From Halanaerobium saccharolyticum (lineage in GTDB: Bacteria > Bacillota > Halanaerobiia > Halanaerobiales > Halanaerobiaceae): a DNA stretch of 51,062 nt. The notes under the pieces are model-generated. The model was not told the DNA's origin. It did no database searches and worked only from the letters and a program-made list of their open reading frames with translations. Both the position numbers and the translations under genes were made by a program. Where the stretch lies: contig NZ_QLME01000023.1 in NCBI RefSeq assembly GCF_003259895.1, forward strand, positions 1 to 51,062, in the 5' to 3' direction. Shown here piece by piece: positions 1-7,458 of the stretch. Position 1 is the first letter of the stretch, and each line of letters opens with the position of its first letter.

Positions 1-21
1 AATCCCAATTATAAGGAGTTT

Positions 22-57
22 TTCTATTTTAAGCAAGTATTTTCGCTGAAAATAGAA
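22..57. repeat. inverted repeat of unknown role
   Basis: Nine-base arms TTCTATTTT (22-30) and AAAATAGAA (49-57) face each other across an 18-base loop. Neither strand shows a U-tract directly after the stem, so this is not a convincing terminator. Nothing else is recognisable in the first 110 bases. Confidence 0.3.
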
Positions 58-111
58 CTTGACTTTTCTTAAATATTTTTATGCAATGCTAGTGAAAAAA
101 TTTGATTACAG

Positions 112-340
112 CTATCTAAGATTAACTGGAATGTTATCATGAACTAAAGAAAATAATAAATCTATAAAATCCGTAAGAACTCGCAGTACACCTTCTAAAC
201 TTTCTATTTCTTCAATATCTGCTATACTGTCATCTTTGAGAACAAAGCGTAATCTTGTCATACAATTTGTAACACTCGAGACATTATCTGCTCCTTCCCC
301 AATAATTCTTTTGCTACTTTAGCATGATCTAACCCACACT
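112..340 (-). pseudogene. remnant of a PTS EIIB domain (glucose/sucrose superfamily)
   Basis: Read on the minus strand, this stretch encodes a recognisable EIIB segment: GADNVSSVTNCMTRLRFVLK followed by an acidic stretch. This is the phosphocysteine region (NCMTRLR) of glucose/sucrose-family PTS permeases. The upstream residues (DHAKVAKE) are in a different frame; one missing base near 300-309 would restore continuity. There is a good Shine-Dalgarno site (AAGGAGGG, about 341-351) but no usable start codon in frame after it. After the motif LEGV the sequence no longer follows EIIB and stops at 112, so the rest of EIIB and the whole EIIC domain are absent. It lies directly downstream of a BglG-type antiterminator, which fits a former antiterminator-PTS operon that has decayed. 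The family match is clear; the exact sugar is not. Confidence 0.62.
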
Positions 341-384
341 TATCCCTCCTTATTTTTTACTTTGTATTTTAGACATCTATGTGA

Positions 385-398
385 AGGTACCGGTACCT
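385..398. repeat. perfect palindrome AGGTACCGGTACCT
   Basis: A 14-bp perfect palindrome made of two abutting GGTACC units, just downstream of the antiterminator stop codon. A cluster of the same GGTACC unit occurs at 32996-33049. It could be part of a dispersed palindromic repeat; no gene is disrupted here. Confidence 0.4.
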
Positions 399-406
399 AA
401 TCACCA

Positions 407-1261
407 TTATAATGAATTAACATCGTTTAAACGCTGTAAATGAATCGTCATATATCCTTTTTCTGCTTCACTAATTTCTAAATCCAATTCTGATTTAATC
501 TTTTCTGATAATTTATCGGAAACTGAATATGCTTGATTAAACTCACTCTTGATACTTTCTATGAGAGGGTTCTGCACATCAATATTATTATTTACTCTTT
601 CAATGCTAAAATGAAGATGATTAACTAATCTGATATAATTTGAATCTCCTGGATCAAGTTCTATATTTAATTCGTCCTGAATAATATCTATTAGTTCATT
701 AATCAAACTCACATTTCGATAAGTATTTCGCACATTGGTATTTTCCCGGGCTGCATAAAAATGCATGGTTATAAAGCCAATTTCATCTTCAGGTAGTTTG
801 GTATCTAATTTATTATTTAAAATCTCTAATGCTTTAACTGCAACTTTATACTCATCTTTATATAAGATCTTTATTTCCTCCAGAAATGGAAACTCAATCA
901 CCATATCTGATTCCATTCTTTCTCTGGCAAAGCTTACATGGTCAGTAAGTGCAATATGAATATGCTGATTTAGCTGCCCTAAATTTTCTTCAGCAATCGA
1001 AATGATTTCCTCACAGACTCTAATTATTTCTCCATCCATTTCATCAATTAAACTGAAGTATTCTTTTTCAAACTTTTCGCCATAGGTTACAAAAGATTTT
1101 TCAATCTTTTCAGGATCTAGTTTTATTGCTGCTCCCTCTTTTTTACCAAAGGCAATACCTTTGCCAACTAAAACCTCTTCTTTTTTGTTATCTTTTCGTT
1201 TAACTAAAATCACATTATTATTAAATGCTTTAACTACAGTGCACTTAATCTTTTTAGTCAT
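407..1261 (-). CDS. BglG/LicT-family transcriptional antiterminator
   Basis: An RNA-binding antiterminator of PTS operons. The N-terminal CAT RNA-binding domain spans about residues 1-58 (VVKAFNNNVILV). PRD1 covers roughly 68-172 and PRD2 175-282, with the conserved phosphorylatable histidines visible in LTDHVSFA, TMHFYAA, LVNHLHFS and TIHLQR. At 284 aa it has the usual full length. The start is fixed by AGGAGGT seven bases upstream. Members of this family bind an RAT hairpin and prevent formation of an overlapping terminator; PRD phosphorylation by HPr and EII sets activity. A RAT/terminator precedes the gene itself, suggesting autoregulation. The PTS permease expected downstream is reduced to the EIIB remnant at 112-340, so this regulator appears orphaned. 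It is a paralogue of the gene at 26668-27522. Confidence 0.9.
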   Translation of the reverse strand: MTKKIKCTVVKAFNNNVILVKRKDNKKEEVLVGKGIAFGKKEGAAIKLDPEKIEKSFVTYGEKFEKEYFSLIDEMDGEIIRVCEEIISIAEENLGQLNQHIHIALTDHVSFARERMESDMVIEFPFLEEIKILYKDEYKVAVKALEILNNKLDTKLPEDEIGFITMHFYAARENTNVRNTYRNVSLINELIDIIQDELNIELDPGDSNYIRLVNHLHFSIERVNNNIDVQNPLIESIKSEFNQAYSVSDKLSEKIKSELDLEISEAEKGYMTIHLQRLNDVNSL

Positions 1262-1302
1262 CTATTTACCTCCTAAAAATCCTGAGAAAAAATAAAAATA
1301 TA

Positions 1303-1372
1303 TAAAAAAAACCAGAAAAGAGGGTATAGAAAACCCTACTTTTCTGGTTTATGCCTGCCGAACAGTAACACG
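1303..1372 (-). promoter_or_regulatory. RAT antiterminator site overlapping an intrinsic terminator
   Basis: On the minus strand the leader reads TGTTACTGTTCGGCAGGC (about 1344-1372), a close match to the ribonucleic antiterminator (RAT) of BglG/LicT systems. Its 3' end overlaps a strong hairpin with arms AACCAGAAAAG (1310-1320) and CTTTTCTGGTT (1339-1349), followed by a run of U (A at 1304-1310). This is the classical mutually exclusive antiterminator/terminator arrangement, placed before the antiterminator gene. Confidence 0.85.
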
Positions 1373-1424
1373 CCATCACTATATTAAATTTATTTAGGCT
1401 TTGATTTTGAATTTATTGATTATA

Positions 1425-1453
1425 ATTTTATATTATTTTCATAATATTGTCAA
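1425..1453 (-). promoter_or_regulatory. sigma-A promoter for the antiterminator gene
   Basis: Minus-strand TTGACA (1448-1453) and TAAAAT (1425-1430) are separated by 17 bp. The transcript would start near 1418 and run through the RAT/terminator. The remaining intergenic DNA up to 1688 is AT-rich; I see no further gene in it. Confidence 0.65.
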
Positions 1454-1688
1454 GGATTTAACTGCAGATAATTTTACAGCTAGAATTATAATATTTAATT
1501 TTCTAGGCAATAATTTCTCCCTTAAATAATAAATTTTATTCAACATTATCCAGCCAAAAAATCAATTTAAGTTTAAATTAAAATTTAATTTATTTTTCTC
1601 TGCAGTTGTGCTATGATAAGAACAAATAGAGTTATATCAAGCTTAAAATAGATCTTTTAAATCATAAACAATACCGAGGAGGAAAAAT

Positions 1689-2492
1689 ATGTTGTTTGAT
1701 TATCATCTGCACTCCCAATTTTCTGCTGACTCAGAGATGACAATGGATCAGCTCTGTCAGGCAGCTGTTAAACTGGGTCTGGACGAAATAGCAATTACCG
1801 ACCACCATGACATTGATTATCAGGATGATACAATTGAATTTTTAATAGACAAAAAAGAATATTTAAAAGAAATAGAAAAGTTTCAGCAAAAATACAAAAA
1901 ACAGATTAAAATTAAAAAAGGAATAGAAATAGGTCTACAGCCACATATATATAAAGAATGCAGGAAGTATATCTCAGATGATTTTGATTTTGTAATCGGC
2001 TCTTTTCATACTGCTGAACATGCTGATTTATATAATGGAGATTTTTTTGCAGGCTACAGCCAGTGGGAAGCTTATATTCAGTATCTTAAGTCTGTGCTTG
2101 AGGTAGTCCAGAATTATGATGACTACAGTGTAATCGGCCATCTTGACATTATCCGCCGCTATGGAGATTTCGAAACTCAACCGGAACTGCTGAAAAATAA
2201 GGAGGCTTTCGATTTGATAAAACAAATATTGAAAGTAATAATAAACAAAAATCGGGGTTTAGAGGTTAATACTTCTGGTTATCGAATTGATGGTAAAAAT
2301 CCACTCCCCAGCTTTGAAATTTTAAAGTTATATCATCAGCTCGGTGGTGAAATTCTAACTATTGGTTCTGACAGCCACAACATAGAGGACATAACTAAAA
2401 AATTTGATTATACAATTTCCAGGCTTAAAGAAATTGGGTTTAATCAGCTCACAACTTTTGCCCATCTGGAACCAAAATTTCATAAAATATAA
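1689..2492 (+). CDS. PHP-family phosphatase, probable histidinol-phosphatase
   Basis: A 267-aa PHP-domain phosphoesterase of the HisJ/HisK type, which in Firmicutes hydrolyses L-histidinol phosphate in histidine synthesis. The metal ligands are visible: DYHLHSQFS at the N-terminus, AITDHHD around residue 38, the glutamate in KGIEIG, the histidine in GSFHTAE, IGHLD, and SDSHN near the C-terminus. The start follows GAGGAGG at the proper distance. No other his genes are nearby and the gene stands alone between two minus-strand operons. PHP proteins also act on other phosphate esters, so the family is certain but the substrate is inferred. Confidence 0.8.
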   Translation: MLFDYHLHSQFSADSEMTMDQLCQAAVKLGLDEIAITDHHDIDYQDDTIEFLIDKKEYLKEIEKFQQKYKKQIKIKKGIEIGLQPHIYKECRKYISDDFDFVIGSFHTAEHADLYNGDFFAGYSQWEAYIQYLKSVLEVVQNYDDYSVIGHLDIIRRYGDFETQPELLKNKEAFDLIKQILKVIINKNRGLEVNTSGYRIDGKNPLPSFEILKLYHQLGGEILTIGSDSHNIEDITKKFDYTISRLKEIGFNQLTTFAHLEPKFHKI

Positions 2493-2534
2493 CAGCAATT
2501 AAAAAAATATTTAAGAACAAAAAATGCAGGAGAC

Positions 2535-3329
2535 CTAAAGTTCTCCTGCGATTACTTTTAATAATTCTGCTGTATCTTCTGGATTTTTAAGATAATATTC
2601 TGCCTCTGTATTTAGGTCATCCTCGTTCTGAACATAAATAGTAATCCCATCTTTTATAACTTCAAAAGCATCCTCATCTGTCCGGTCATCACCAATATAA
2701 ATCCTTAAAATATTATCTATCTCTAAATTTTTTCTGATCTGATCACTAATATAATTGATTGCCTTTCCTTTGTCCCAGCCTACCGGCCTGATTTCAATCA
2801 ATTTTCTACCGGAAAGGACCTGATAAGCCGTATTTTCAAATAAGGCCTGAAGCTTTTTTTCTTCTGCTGACTGCTCATTTTCGGATTCAAAGTGCAGGGC
2901 CAGCCCAAAGCCTTTATCTTCCACACGGACACCATCTAACTTTGAATATTTTTCTCTGCTCTTTTGATAATTTTTCCTGCTTAAAACATCAAGCTCTTGC
3001 TTCTGATGAGGATAAATTACGCCCTTTGTAAAAGACATCTCTATTTCTAAACCATGACTGCCCGCATAATGACAGCGGTTTAAATCAATCATCTTTTTCA
3101 ATTCACTTAATTTTCTCCCGGAAACCAGACTCAAATGATACTTCTGGCTTTTTTCTAATTTTTTTAAACTGCTTTCTGCCTCCGGTAAAGCAAAAGCAGA
3201 AAGAGGATCAACTTTAAAAGGAGCCAGGGTTCCATCATAATCGAGAAAAAGGAAGATATTTTCTACCCTGGCTAAGCTATTTTTTATTTTATTCAAATTC
3301 TGCTCGTCCAGAACATAGCTATTATTCAT
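2535..3329 (-). CDS. otsB: trehalose-6-phosphate phosphatase
   Basis: A HAD-superfamily phosphatase that converts trehalose 6-phosphate to trehalose, the second step of the OtsAB route. The nucleophile motif LFLDYDGTLAPF, the SGR loop and the acidic GDDRTDEDAF motif are all present, and 264 aa fits the family. The start is the ATG at 3329, which overlaps the otsA stop by eight bases (ATGaaTAA), implying translational coupling. The open frame extends further upstream into otsA, but nothing there resembles OtsB. It forms a two-gene operon with otsA; trehalose is a common compatible solute in salt-stressed bacteria. Confidence 0.92.
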   Translation of the reverse strand: MNNSYVLDEQNLNKIKNSLARVENIFLFLDYDGTLAPFKVDPLSAFALPEAESSLKKLEKSQKYHLSLVSGRKLSELKKMIDLNRCHYAGSHGLEIEMSFTKGVIYPHQKQELDVLSRKNYQKSREKYSKLDGVRVEDKGFGLALHFESENEQSAEEKKLQALFENTAYQVLSGRKLIEIRPVGWDKGKAINYISDQIRKNLEIDNILRIYIGDDRTDEDAFEVIKDGITIYVQNEDDLNTEAEYYLKNPEDTAELLKVIAGEL

Positions 3330-4734
3330 AACTATCAAGCCACTTTTCAAGGAAAGTGTCCCGCCACCAGTTAATATCATATTCTTTAAGGTCAGCTTGA
3401 GCCTTTTTTAGTCGCTCTTTCTTCTCTGATTCGGGCATTTCAAGCCCCTGATAAATACTATCTGCTACTGCTTCCACATCATAGGGATTAACTTTAATTG
3501 CACTGTCTAAATATTCCGCTGCACCTGCAAACTCGGACAGCAGCAGCACTCCAGAATCCTGAACTGCAAGATATTCTTTAGCCACCAGGTTCATGCCATC
3601 AATTGAAGCAGTAATTAATGCTAAATCTGCTACTTTATAATACGGCAGCAGCTCTTCCTGTGGGACCGAACCATAAAAATATTTAACAGGCTGCCAGCGA
3701 TCTTTCTGATATTTACCGTTGATTTCTGCAACTTTTTTCTCTATCCTTTCTTTCATCTGCTGATATTCTTCAATTCCAGTTCGACTGGGAGCCACCCGCT
3801 GGACAAAAGTTACCCTGCACTGATATTCGGGATATTTTTCAAAAAATCTATCAATGCCTTCCAGTCTTTCTTCTATTCCTTTAGTATAATCCAGTCTATC
3901 AACTGCAAACACTAGCTTTTCTGCAGAATACTCTTGCTTAATATTTCTGGCTTTTTCAAGATATTCTTCGTCCTCTGCAAGCTGATGGAAACGATGATAA
4001 TCAATACCCAGGGGAATGCTCTCTACTCTAGTTTTTGATCCTTGATAATAAATTTCTCTGGTAGAAAAGTTAACATCTGCTCCCAACTTTTTAGCACAGT
4101 CGATAAAGTTGTAGACAAAAGAATCGGTATGAAAAGCCAGAAAGTCAGCTGCCAGCATCCCTTCTAAAATTTCCTCCCGCCAGGGAATAGTTCTAAAAGC
4201 CTCCCAGGCAGGCCAGGGTATGTGCCAAAAGAGTGATGTCTTAGCACTACTTTCTGCCAGCAATCCAGGCAATAGGGCCAGATGATAATCATGAATCCAG
4301 ACTAAATCATCTTCCTGCAGCTCTTCCTTAACACTATCAGCATACTTTTGATTTACTTTTTTATAACTCTGCCAGTATTCTTTTTTATAATTAGCCTTTG
4401 AAATAAAGGTATGGCTAATCGGCCACATTACCTCATTGGAAAACCCGTAATAAAAGCCATTTTTTTCTTCTTCACTCAACTGAATTCTCTTTAATGTATA
4501 ACCATTCTCATCAGGTACCTTAACTTTATTTTCCTGATTAACTACTTTAAAATCTGCTTCGCCTCGTCCCCAGGCAATCCAGAGTCCATTGTCTTCCTGC
4601 ATCATGGGGTCCAGGCCGGTTGTTAATCCTCCTGCAAGTTTTTCCTGTTTTATTTCCTGGTTCTGATTTACATGTTTATATGGTTCACCATTGGAAACAA
4701 GAACAAGTCTTTTCTGCTTCAATTCTGCTTCCAT
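3322..4734 (-). CDS. otsA: alpha,alpha-trehalose-phosphate synthase (GT20)
   Basis: A GT20 glycosyltransferase that joins a nucleotide-activated glucose to glucose 6-phosphate. Visible family motifs are GGLTTGLDP and WIAWGRGEAD near the N-terminus, WIHDYHLALLPGLL, FWHIPWPAWEAF, the VDRLDYTKGI donor-site motif and DGMNLVAKEY. The chosen ATG at 4734 gives 470 aa and has AGGAGGT seven to eight bases upstream; an in-frame ATG at 4767 has no Shine-Dalgarno site. The N-terminal half resembles the synthase type that also includes glucosylglycerol-phosphate synthases, but the coupled otsB supports trehalose. It is first in the otsA-otsB operon. Confidence 0.9.
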   Translation of the reverse strand: MEAELKQKRLVLVSNGEPYKHVNQNQEIKQEKLAGGLTTGLDPMMQEDNGLWIAWGRGEADFKVVNQENKVKVPDENGYTLKRIQLSEEEKNGFYYGFSNEVMWPISHTFISKANYKKEYWQSYKKVNQKYADSVKEELQEDDLVWIHDYHLALLPGLLAESSAKTSLFWHIPWPAWEAFRTIPWREEILEGMLAADFLAFHTDSFVYNFIDCAKKLGADVNFSTREIYYQGSKTRVESIPLGIDYHRFHQLAEDEEYLEKARNIKQEYSAEKLVFAVDRLDYTKGIEERLEGIDRFFEKYPEYQCRVTFVQRVAPSRTGIEEYQQMKERIEKKVAEINGKYQKDRWQPVKYFYGSVPQEELLPYYKVADLALITASIDGMNLVAKEYLAVQDSGVLLLSEFAGAAEYLDSAIKVNPYDVEAVADSIYQGLEMPESEKKERLKKAQADLKEYDINWWRDTFLEKWLDSYE

Positions 4735-4811
4735 AATTATTACCTCCTGTTTTGTAAACTTATCCATTCTCCTATGTATAACATAACAAATATTAGAGGC
4801 AATTAAAGTAA

Positions 4812-5867
4812 TTATTTAACAAACTCGAGTTCAATCTGGTTTCGATTTTTAATTAAATCAATAAATTCCGCGGCCAGCAGAGGATCAAATTGAGTTCCCG
4901 CACAATTTCCAATTTCTTTTAATGCTGCTGCAGCTGAACCTGATTTTTTATATGGTCTCTCATGAGTTATAACATCATATGTATCCACAATAGAAATAAT
5001 TCTAGCCAGATAAGGTATTTCTCCTTTTTCTAAACCTCTGGGATAACCTCTGCCATCCCACCTTTCGTGATGTGCTAAAATGATATTAGCTACATTTTCC
5101 AGAGCTGGCATTGATCTAATTATTCTGTATCCTATGTTAGTATGTTCTTTAACCTTTTTGAATTCAGCTTCAGTCAAAGCTCCTGGTTTATTTAAAATAT
5201 AATCAGCAATAATTATCTTGCCTATATCATGTAGACGAGCAGCAATTTTCAATTCATCAATCTGATAAACAGGAATTTTTAACTTCTCTGCCAGCTTAAC
5301 AGAGAGCAGCTCCATTCTGCGAGCATGAGCTACAGTTTCTCCTGTTTTTTCTCCCAGCATTCTCTCAAAAGCAGAAAAAATTTCAAACTTAAAACTACCA
5401 GCTACAGAAATCTTATTTCTGTACATTCTATTATTTGCAAGCTGATAAACATCAGTAAGTTTCTGTTCTTTAGTTGATCTGGAGGCTATCCCGAGCGCCA
5501 GTGTCATTTTTTGATATTTTCCACTAAGAAAATTGTAATTTATTATGATCTCTTCTGAAATTTTCTCTGCTTTTTTAATGTCACTTTTCGGAAGTAAAAT
5601 GACGAATTCGTCTCCACCACTTCTTGCTGCTATGTCATTTTTATCACAAAAAGAACTTAATATTTCTGCTGTCTTTTTAATAAATAAATTACCACGCTCA
5701 TATCCCTGATTCTCATTTATTTTCTTTAGATTATTCAAATTTCCTAAAATAATGCTAAATGGATACAGCTGCTTTTGATCAAACTCTTTTATTTTCTTTT
5801 CAAAATACTGGCGATTATAAATATCTGTCAGTTGGTCACGATACTGCTTTATTTTTATATTTTGCAT
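4812..5867 (-). CDS. GGDEF-like plus HD-GYP protein, probable c-di-GMP phosphodiesterase
   Basis: A soluble 351-aa protein with a GGDEF domain (about 8-155) and a C-terminal HD-GYP domain (about 172-335). The HD-GYP side is intact: HDIGK (212-216) and HHERWDGRGYP (265-275). The GGDEF signature itself is present (84-88). However, the metal-binding region that normally reads DIDxFK is NLNNLK here, and GHxxGD is GYERGN, so metal and GTP contacts are probably lost. The likely role is c-di-GMP (or c-GAMP) hydrolysis, perhaps with GTP sensing. The ATG at 5867 follows GGGGTGAGG; a GTG nine bases earlier lies inside that site. It sits 22 bp after a small XRE regulator and is probably co-transcribed with it. 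Confidence 0.85.
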   Translation of the reverse strand: MQNIKIKQYRDQLTDIYNRQYFEKKIKEFDQKQLYPFSIILGNLNNLKKINENQGYERGNLFIKKTAEILSSFCDKNDIAARSGGDEFVILLPKSDIKKAEKISEEIIINYNFLSGKYQKMTLALGIASRSTKEQKLTDVYQLANNRMYRNKISVAGSFKFEIFSAFERMLGEKTGETVAHARRMELLSVKLAEKLKIPVYQIDELKIAARLHDIGKIIIADYILNKPGALTEAEFKKVKEHTNIGYRIIRSMPALENVANIILAHHERWDGRGYPRGLEKGEIPYLARIISIVDTYDVITHERPYKKSGSAAAALKEIGNCAGTQFDPLLAAEFIDLIKNRNQIELEFVK

Positions 5868-5889
5868 ATCCCTCACCCCATAAATTCAG

Positions 5890-6087
5890 TCATCTCAAAA
5901 GGTCATTTAAAGGGACATCCAGAGCCTTAGATATTTTTTCTAAGCTTTTTAAGGAAGGACTCTGTAGTCCATTTTCAATATTGCTTAAAAAAGATTGCGC
6001 AAGCCCAGCTTTCTCCGCCAGTTTTAGCTGAGTTAGCTCTCTTTCTTTTCGGAACCTTTTGATTTTTCTTGCTAATTTTGCTGACAT
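5890..6087 (-). CDS. small XRE-family HTH regulator
   Basis: A 65-aa protein that is little more than a lambda-Cro/XRE helix-turn-helix: LTQLKLAEKAGLAQSFLSNIENG is split across the two DNA-binding helices, and it ends soon after the fifth helix. It is divergent from the similar gene at 6341 and leads into the HD-GYP gene. The start has GGAGGG upstream. The shared intergenic region holds an operator-like pair, so mutual or self-regulation is likely. Confidence 0.85.
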   Translation of the reverse strand: MSAKLARKIKRFRKERELTQLKLAEKAGLAQSFLSNIENGLQSPSLKSLEKISKALDVPLNDLLR

Positions 6088-6130
6088 AATCTCTCCTCCC
6101 TTAATAATATATTAACTATATATTATATTA

Positions 6131-6142
6131 TCACTATAATGA
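6131..6142. promoter_or_regulatory. probable XRE operator, copy 1 (TCACTATAATGA)
   Basis: An imperfect palindrome just upstream of the 65-aa XRE gene. Its exact reverse complement occurs at 6266-6277, in front of the divergent XRE gene. The symmetry and placement in a regulator-regulator intergenic region suggest an operator. Confidence 0.5.
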
Positions 6143-6265
6143 ACTATATTCAATAATTATAATGGTTAGAATGTCTATTAACAGATTATTTTTAAAATTA
6201 AATTTAGAAAATTAAGTTTTTTACTATTTTTTGTCAGAAATAACTGGTATAATAGTATTAAATTA

Positions 6266-6277
6266 TCATTATAGTGA
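6266..6277. promoter_or_regulatory. probable XRE operator, copy 2 (TCATTATAGTGA)
   Basis: The exact reverse complement of the site at 6131-6142. It abuts a TATAAT hexamer (6278-6283) that could be the -10 element of the rightward XRE gene, so binding here would block that promoter. Confidence 0.5.
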
Positions 6278-6340
6278 TATAATATATATTACAAATTCTG
6301 AAATTATTAGAAGATAATATTTTGTAGGGAGGTATTTATT

Positions 6341-6649
6341 ATGAATATCGGAAAGCGTTTGAAAAAATATCGAAATCAGAGAGGCTTAAGTCAAAAAAGA
6401 TTATCTAATCACACCGGTATCAGCCAGTCATTTATCAGTTCCATTGAGTCCAACAAACAGTCACCCACCATTACAACCTTAGAAAGAATCTGTAGAGCTC
6501 TTGGAATTACAATTGCAGAATTTTTTTCTAAACCGGATAATTCTGTTCCTGATTCATTGCGGCCTCTGCTGGACAATGCCAGACAGCTGAGCCCTGCCCA
6601 AAGAAAAAATTTAATTAATTTTTTGGAAAGTTTAAATAGAGATAAATAA
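6341..6649 (+). CDS. SinR-like XRE-family regulator
   Basis: A 102-aa regulator with an N-terminal XRE helix-turn-helix (residues 5-60; LSQKRLSNHTGISQSFISSI) and a short C-terminal segment with two predicted amphipathic helices (LRPLLDNARQL; PAQRKNLINFLESL) that could dimerise, as in SinR/SlrR. GGGAGG precedes the ATG. It is divergent from a related 65-aa regulator and shares its operator pair. The HD-GYP gene beyond the partner hints at control of a sessile or motile switch, but that is inference. Confidence 0.85.
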   Translation: MNIGKRLKKYRNQRGLSQKRLSNHTGISQSFISSIESNKQSPTITTLERICRALGITIAEFFSKPDNSVPDSLRPLLDNARQLSPAQRKNLINFLESLNRDK

Positions 6650-6657
6650 ATTTACAT

Positions 6658-6698
6658 AAAAGCTCTCAGGATATTTAATCTTCCCGAGAGCTTTTCTC
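6658..6698 (+). terminator. intrinsic terminator after the SinR-like gene
   Basis: Ten-bp arms AAAAGCTCTC (6658-6667) and GAGAGCTTTT (6686-6695) with a U-rich 3' side, eight bases after the stop codon. Confidence 0.8.
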
Positions 6699-6756
6699 TA
6701 TTTTATAAATTCAACTCAGGATCTTGTTAAAACTTAATTATAACTAAATCAGCCTT

Positions 6757-7347
6757 TTATAATTCCAATTCCTCGCCAACTTCTATCACCTTAGATTTAC
6801 ACCCGATCTGCTCAAATTTACTGGATAAACCTTTGGCCTGCAGTAATTCCTGTCTTTCTTCTGGATCATAATGATAGGGTACTGCCATCGCTGGACTAAG
6901 TTTAATTGCTTTTTCTAGATAGTCAGAAAAATGATCATTAAAACAGGCTGTAAAAAGTAGTTCAATTTCTTCCTCAGGATCAGGATAGTCAGAGGCATCT
7001 GCTGTCTGATATAAGCCTTTATAAAAATAAGCTACTGATTCTTCTGCCTGATAACAGTCAACATCTAAAACTTTGATTTCCTCTTCCAGAACATCCCCGG
7101 CTTTTACAACTTCTCCTTCAATCTCAAATTTATCATAAACTGACTGAGGTGCAAAAACTTTAGTCTGCTCATTACTTACTGCTGCCAGATGTTCCGGATT
7201 AATGTGATCATCATGCTCATGGGTAATTAACACAATATCTGCCTCAAAATCAGTTTCCAGCTTAAAGCTGGGATCAATTACAATATTTTTTTTATCCTCA
7301 ATTAACAGGGCTGAATTTCCTAACCACTTAACTTTGATAATAATCAT
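6757..7347 (-). CDS. MBL-fold metal-dependent hydrolase (UlaG-like)
   Basis: A small metallo-beta-lactamase-fold protein (196 aa) of the UlaG/YtkL-like group. The signature THEHDDH (HxHxDH) lies near residue 44, preceded by the family-typical KWLGNSALLIE and IVIDP strands, and a metal-ligand histidine occurs in VPYHYDP near residue 160. Substrate unknown. The start is odd: AGGAG directly abuts the first ATG, leaving no spacing, so translation may begin at one of the following ATT/ATC codons. It lies 111 bp after glgC on the same strand, with a terminator between them. Confidence 0.8.
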   Translation of the reverse strand: MIIIKVKWLGNSALLIEDKKNIVIDPSFKLETDFEADIVLITHEHDDHINPEHLAAVSNEQTKVFAPQSVYDKFEIEGEVVKAGDVLEEEIKVLDVDCYQAEESVAYFYKGLYQTADASDYPDPEEEIELLFTACFNDHFSDYLEKAIKLSPAMAVPYHYDPEERQELLQAKGLSSKFEQIGCKSKVIEVGEELEL

Positions 7348-7401
7348 CTCCTATTAAAAATATTAAATCTAATTACCTTAATTTTAGCATAAAATCTTCA
7401 A

Positions 7402-7440
7402 TAAATAAAATAGCTCCCCTCAAAAACCGAAGGGAGCCTG
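7402..7440 (-). terminator. intrinsic terminator after glgC
   Basis: Arms GCTCCC (7413-7418) and GGGAGC (7432-7437), flanked by extra pairing, with a U-rich stretch on the minus-strand exit side. It separates glgC from the MBL-fold gene. Confidence 0.7.
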
Positions 7441-7458
7441 GATATCTATTAATTATTT

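Noticed and set aside
2535-3380. Longer otsB beginning at 3380
   Set aside because: The extra 17 residues lie inside otsA and show no OtsB similarity; ATG at 3329 is coupled to the otsA stop.
4812-5867. Bifunctional diguanylate cyclase/phosphodiesterase call
   Set aside because: The GGDEF motif is present but Asp residues needed for metal and GTP binding are Asn, so cyclase activity is unlikely.
5759-6031. 90-codon plus-strand open frame over the HD-GYP and XRE genes
   Set aside because: Antisense to two well-supported genes and without a start site.
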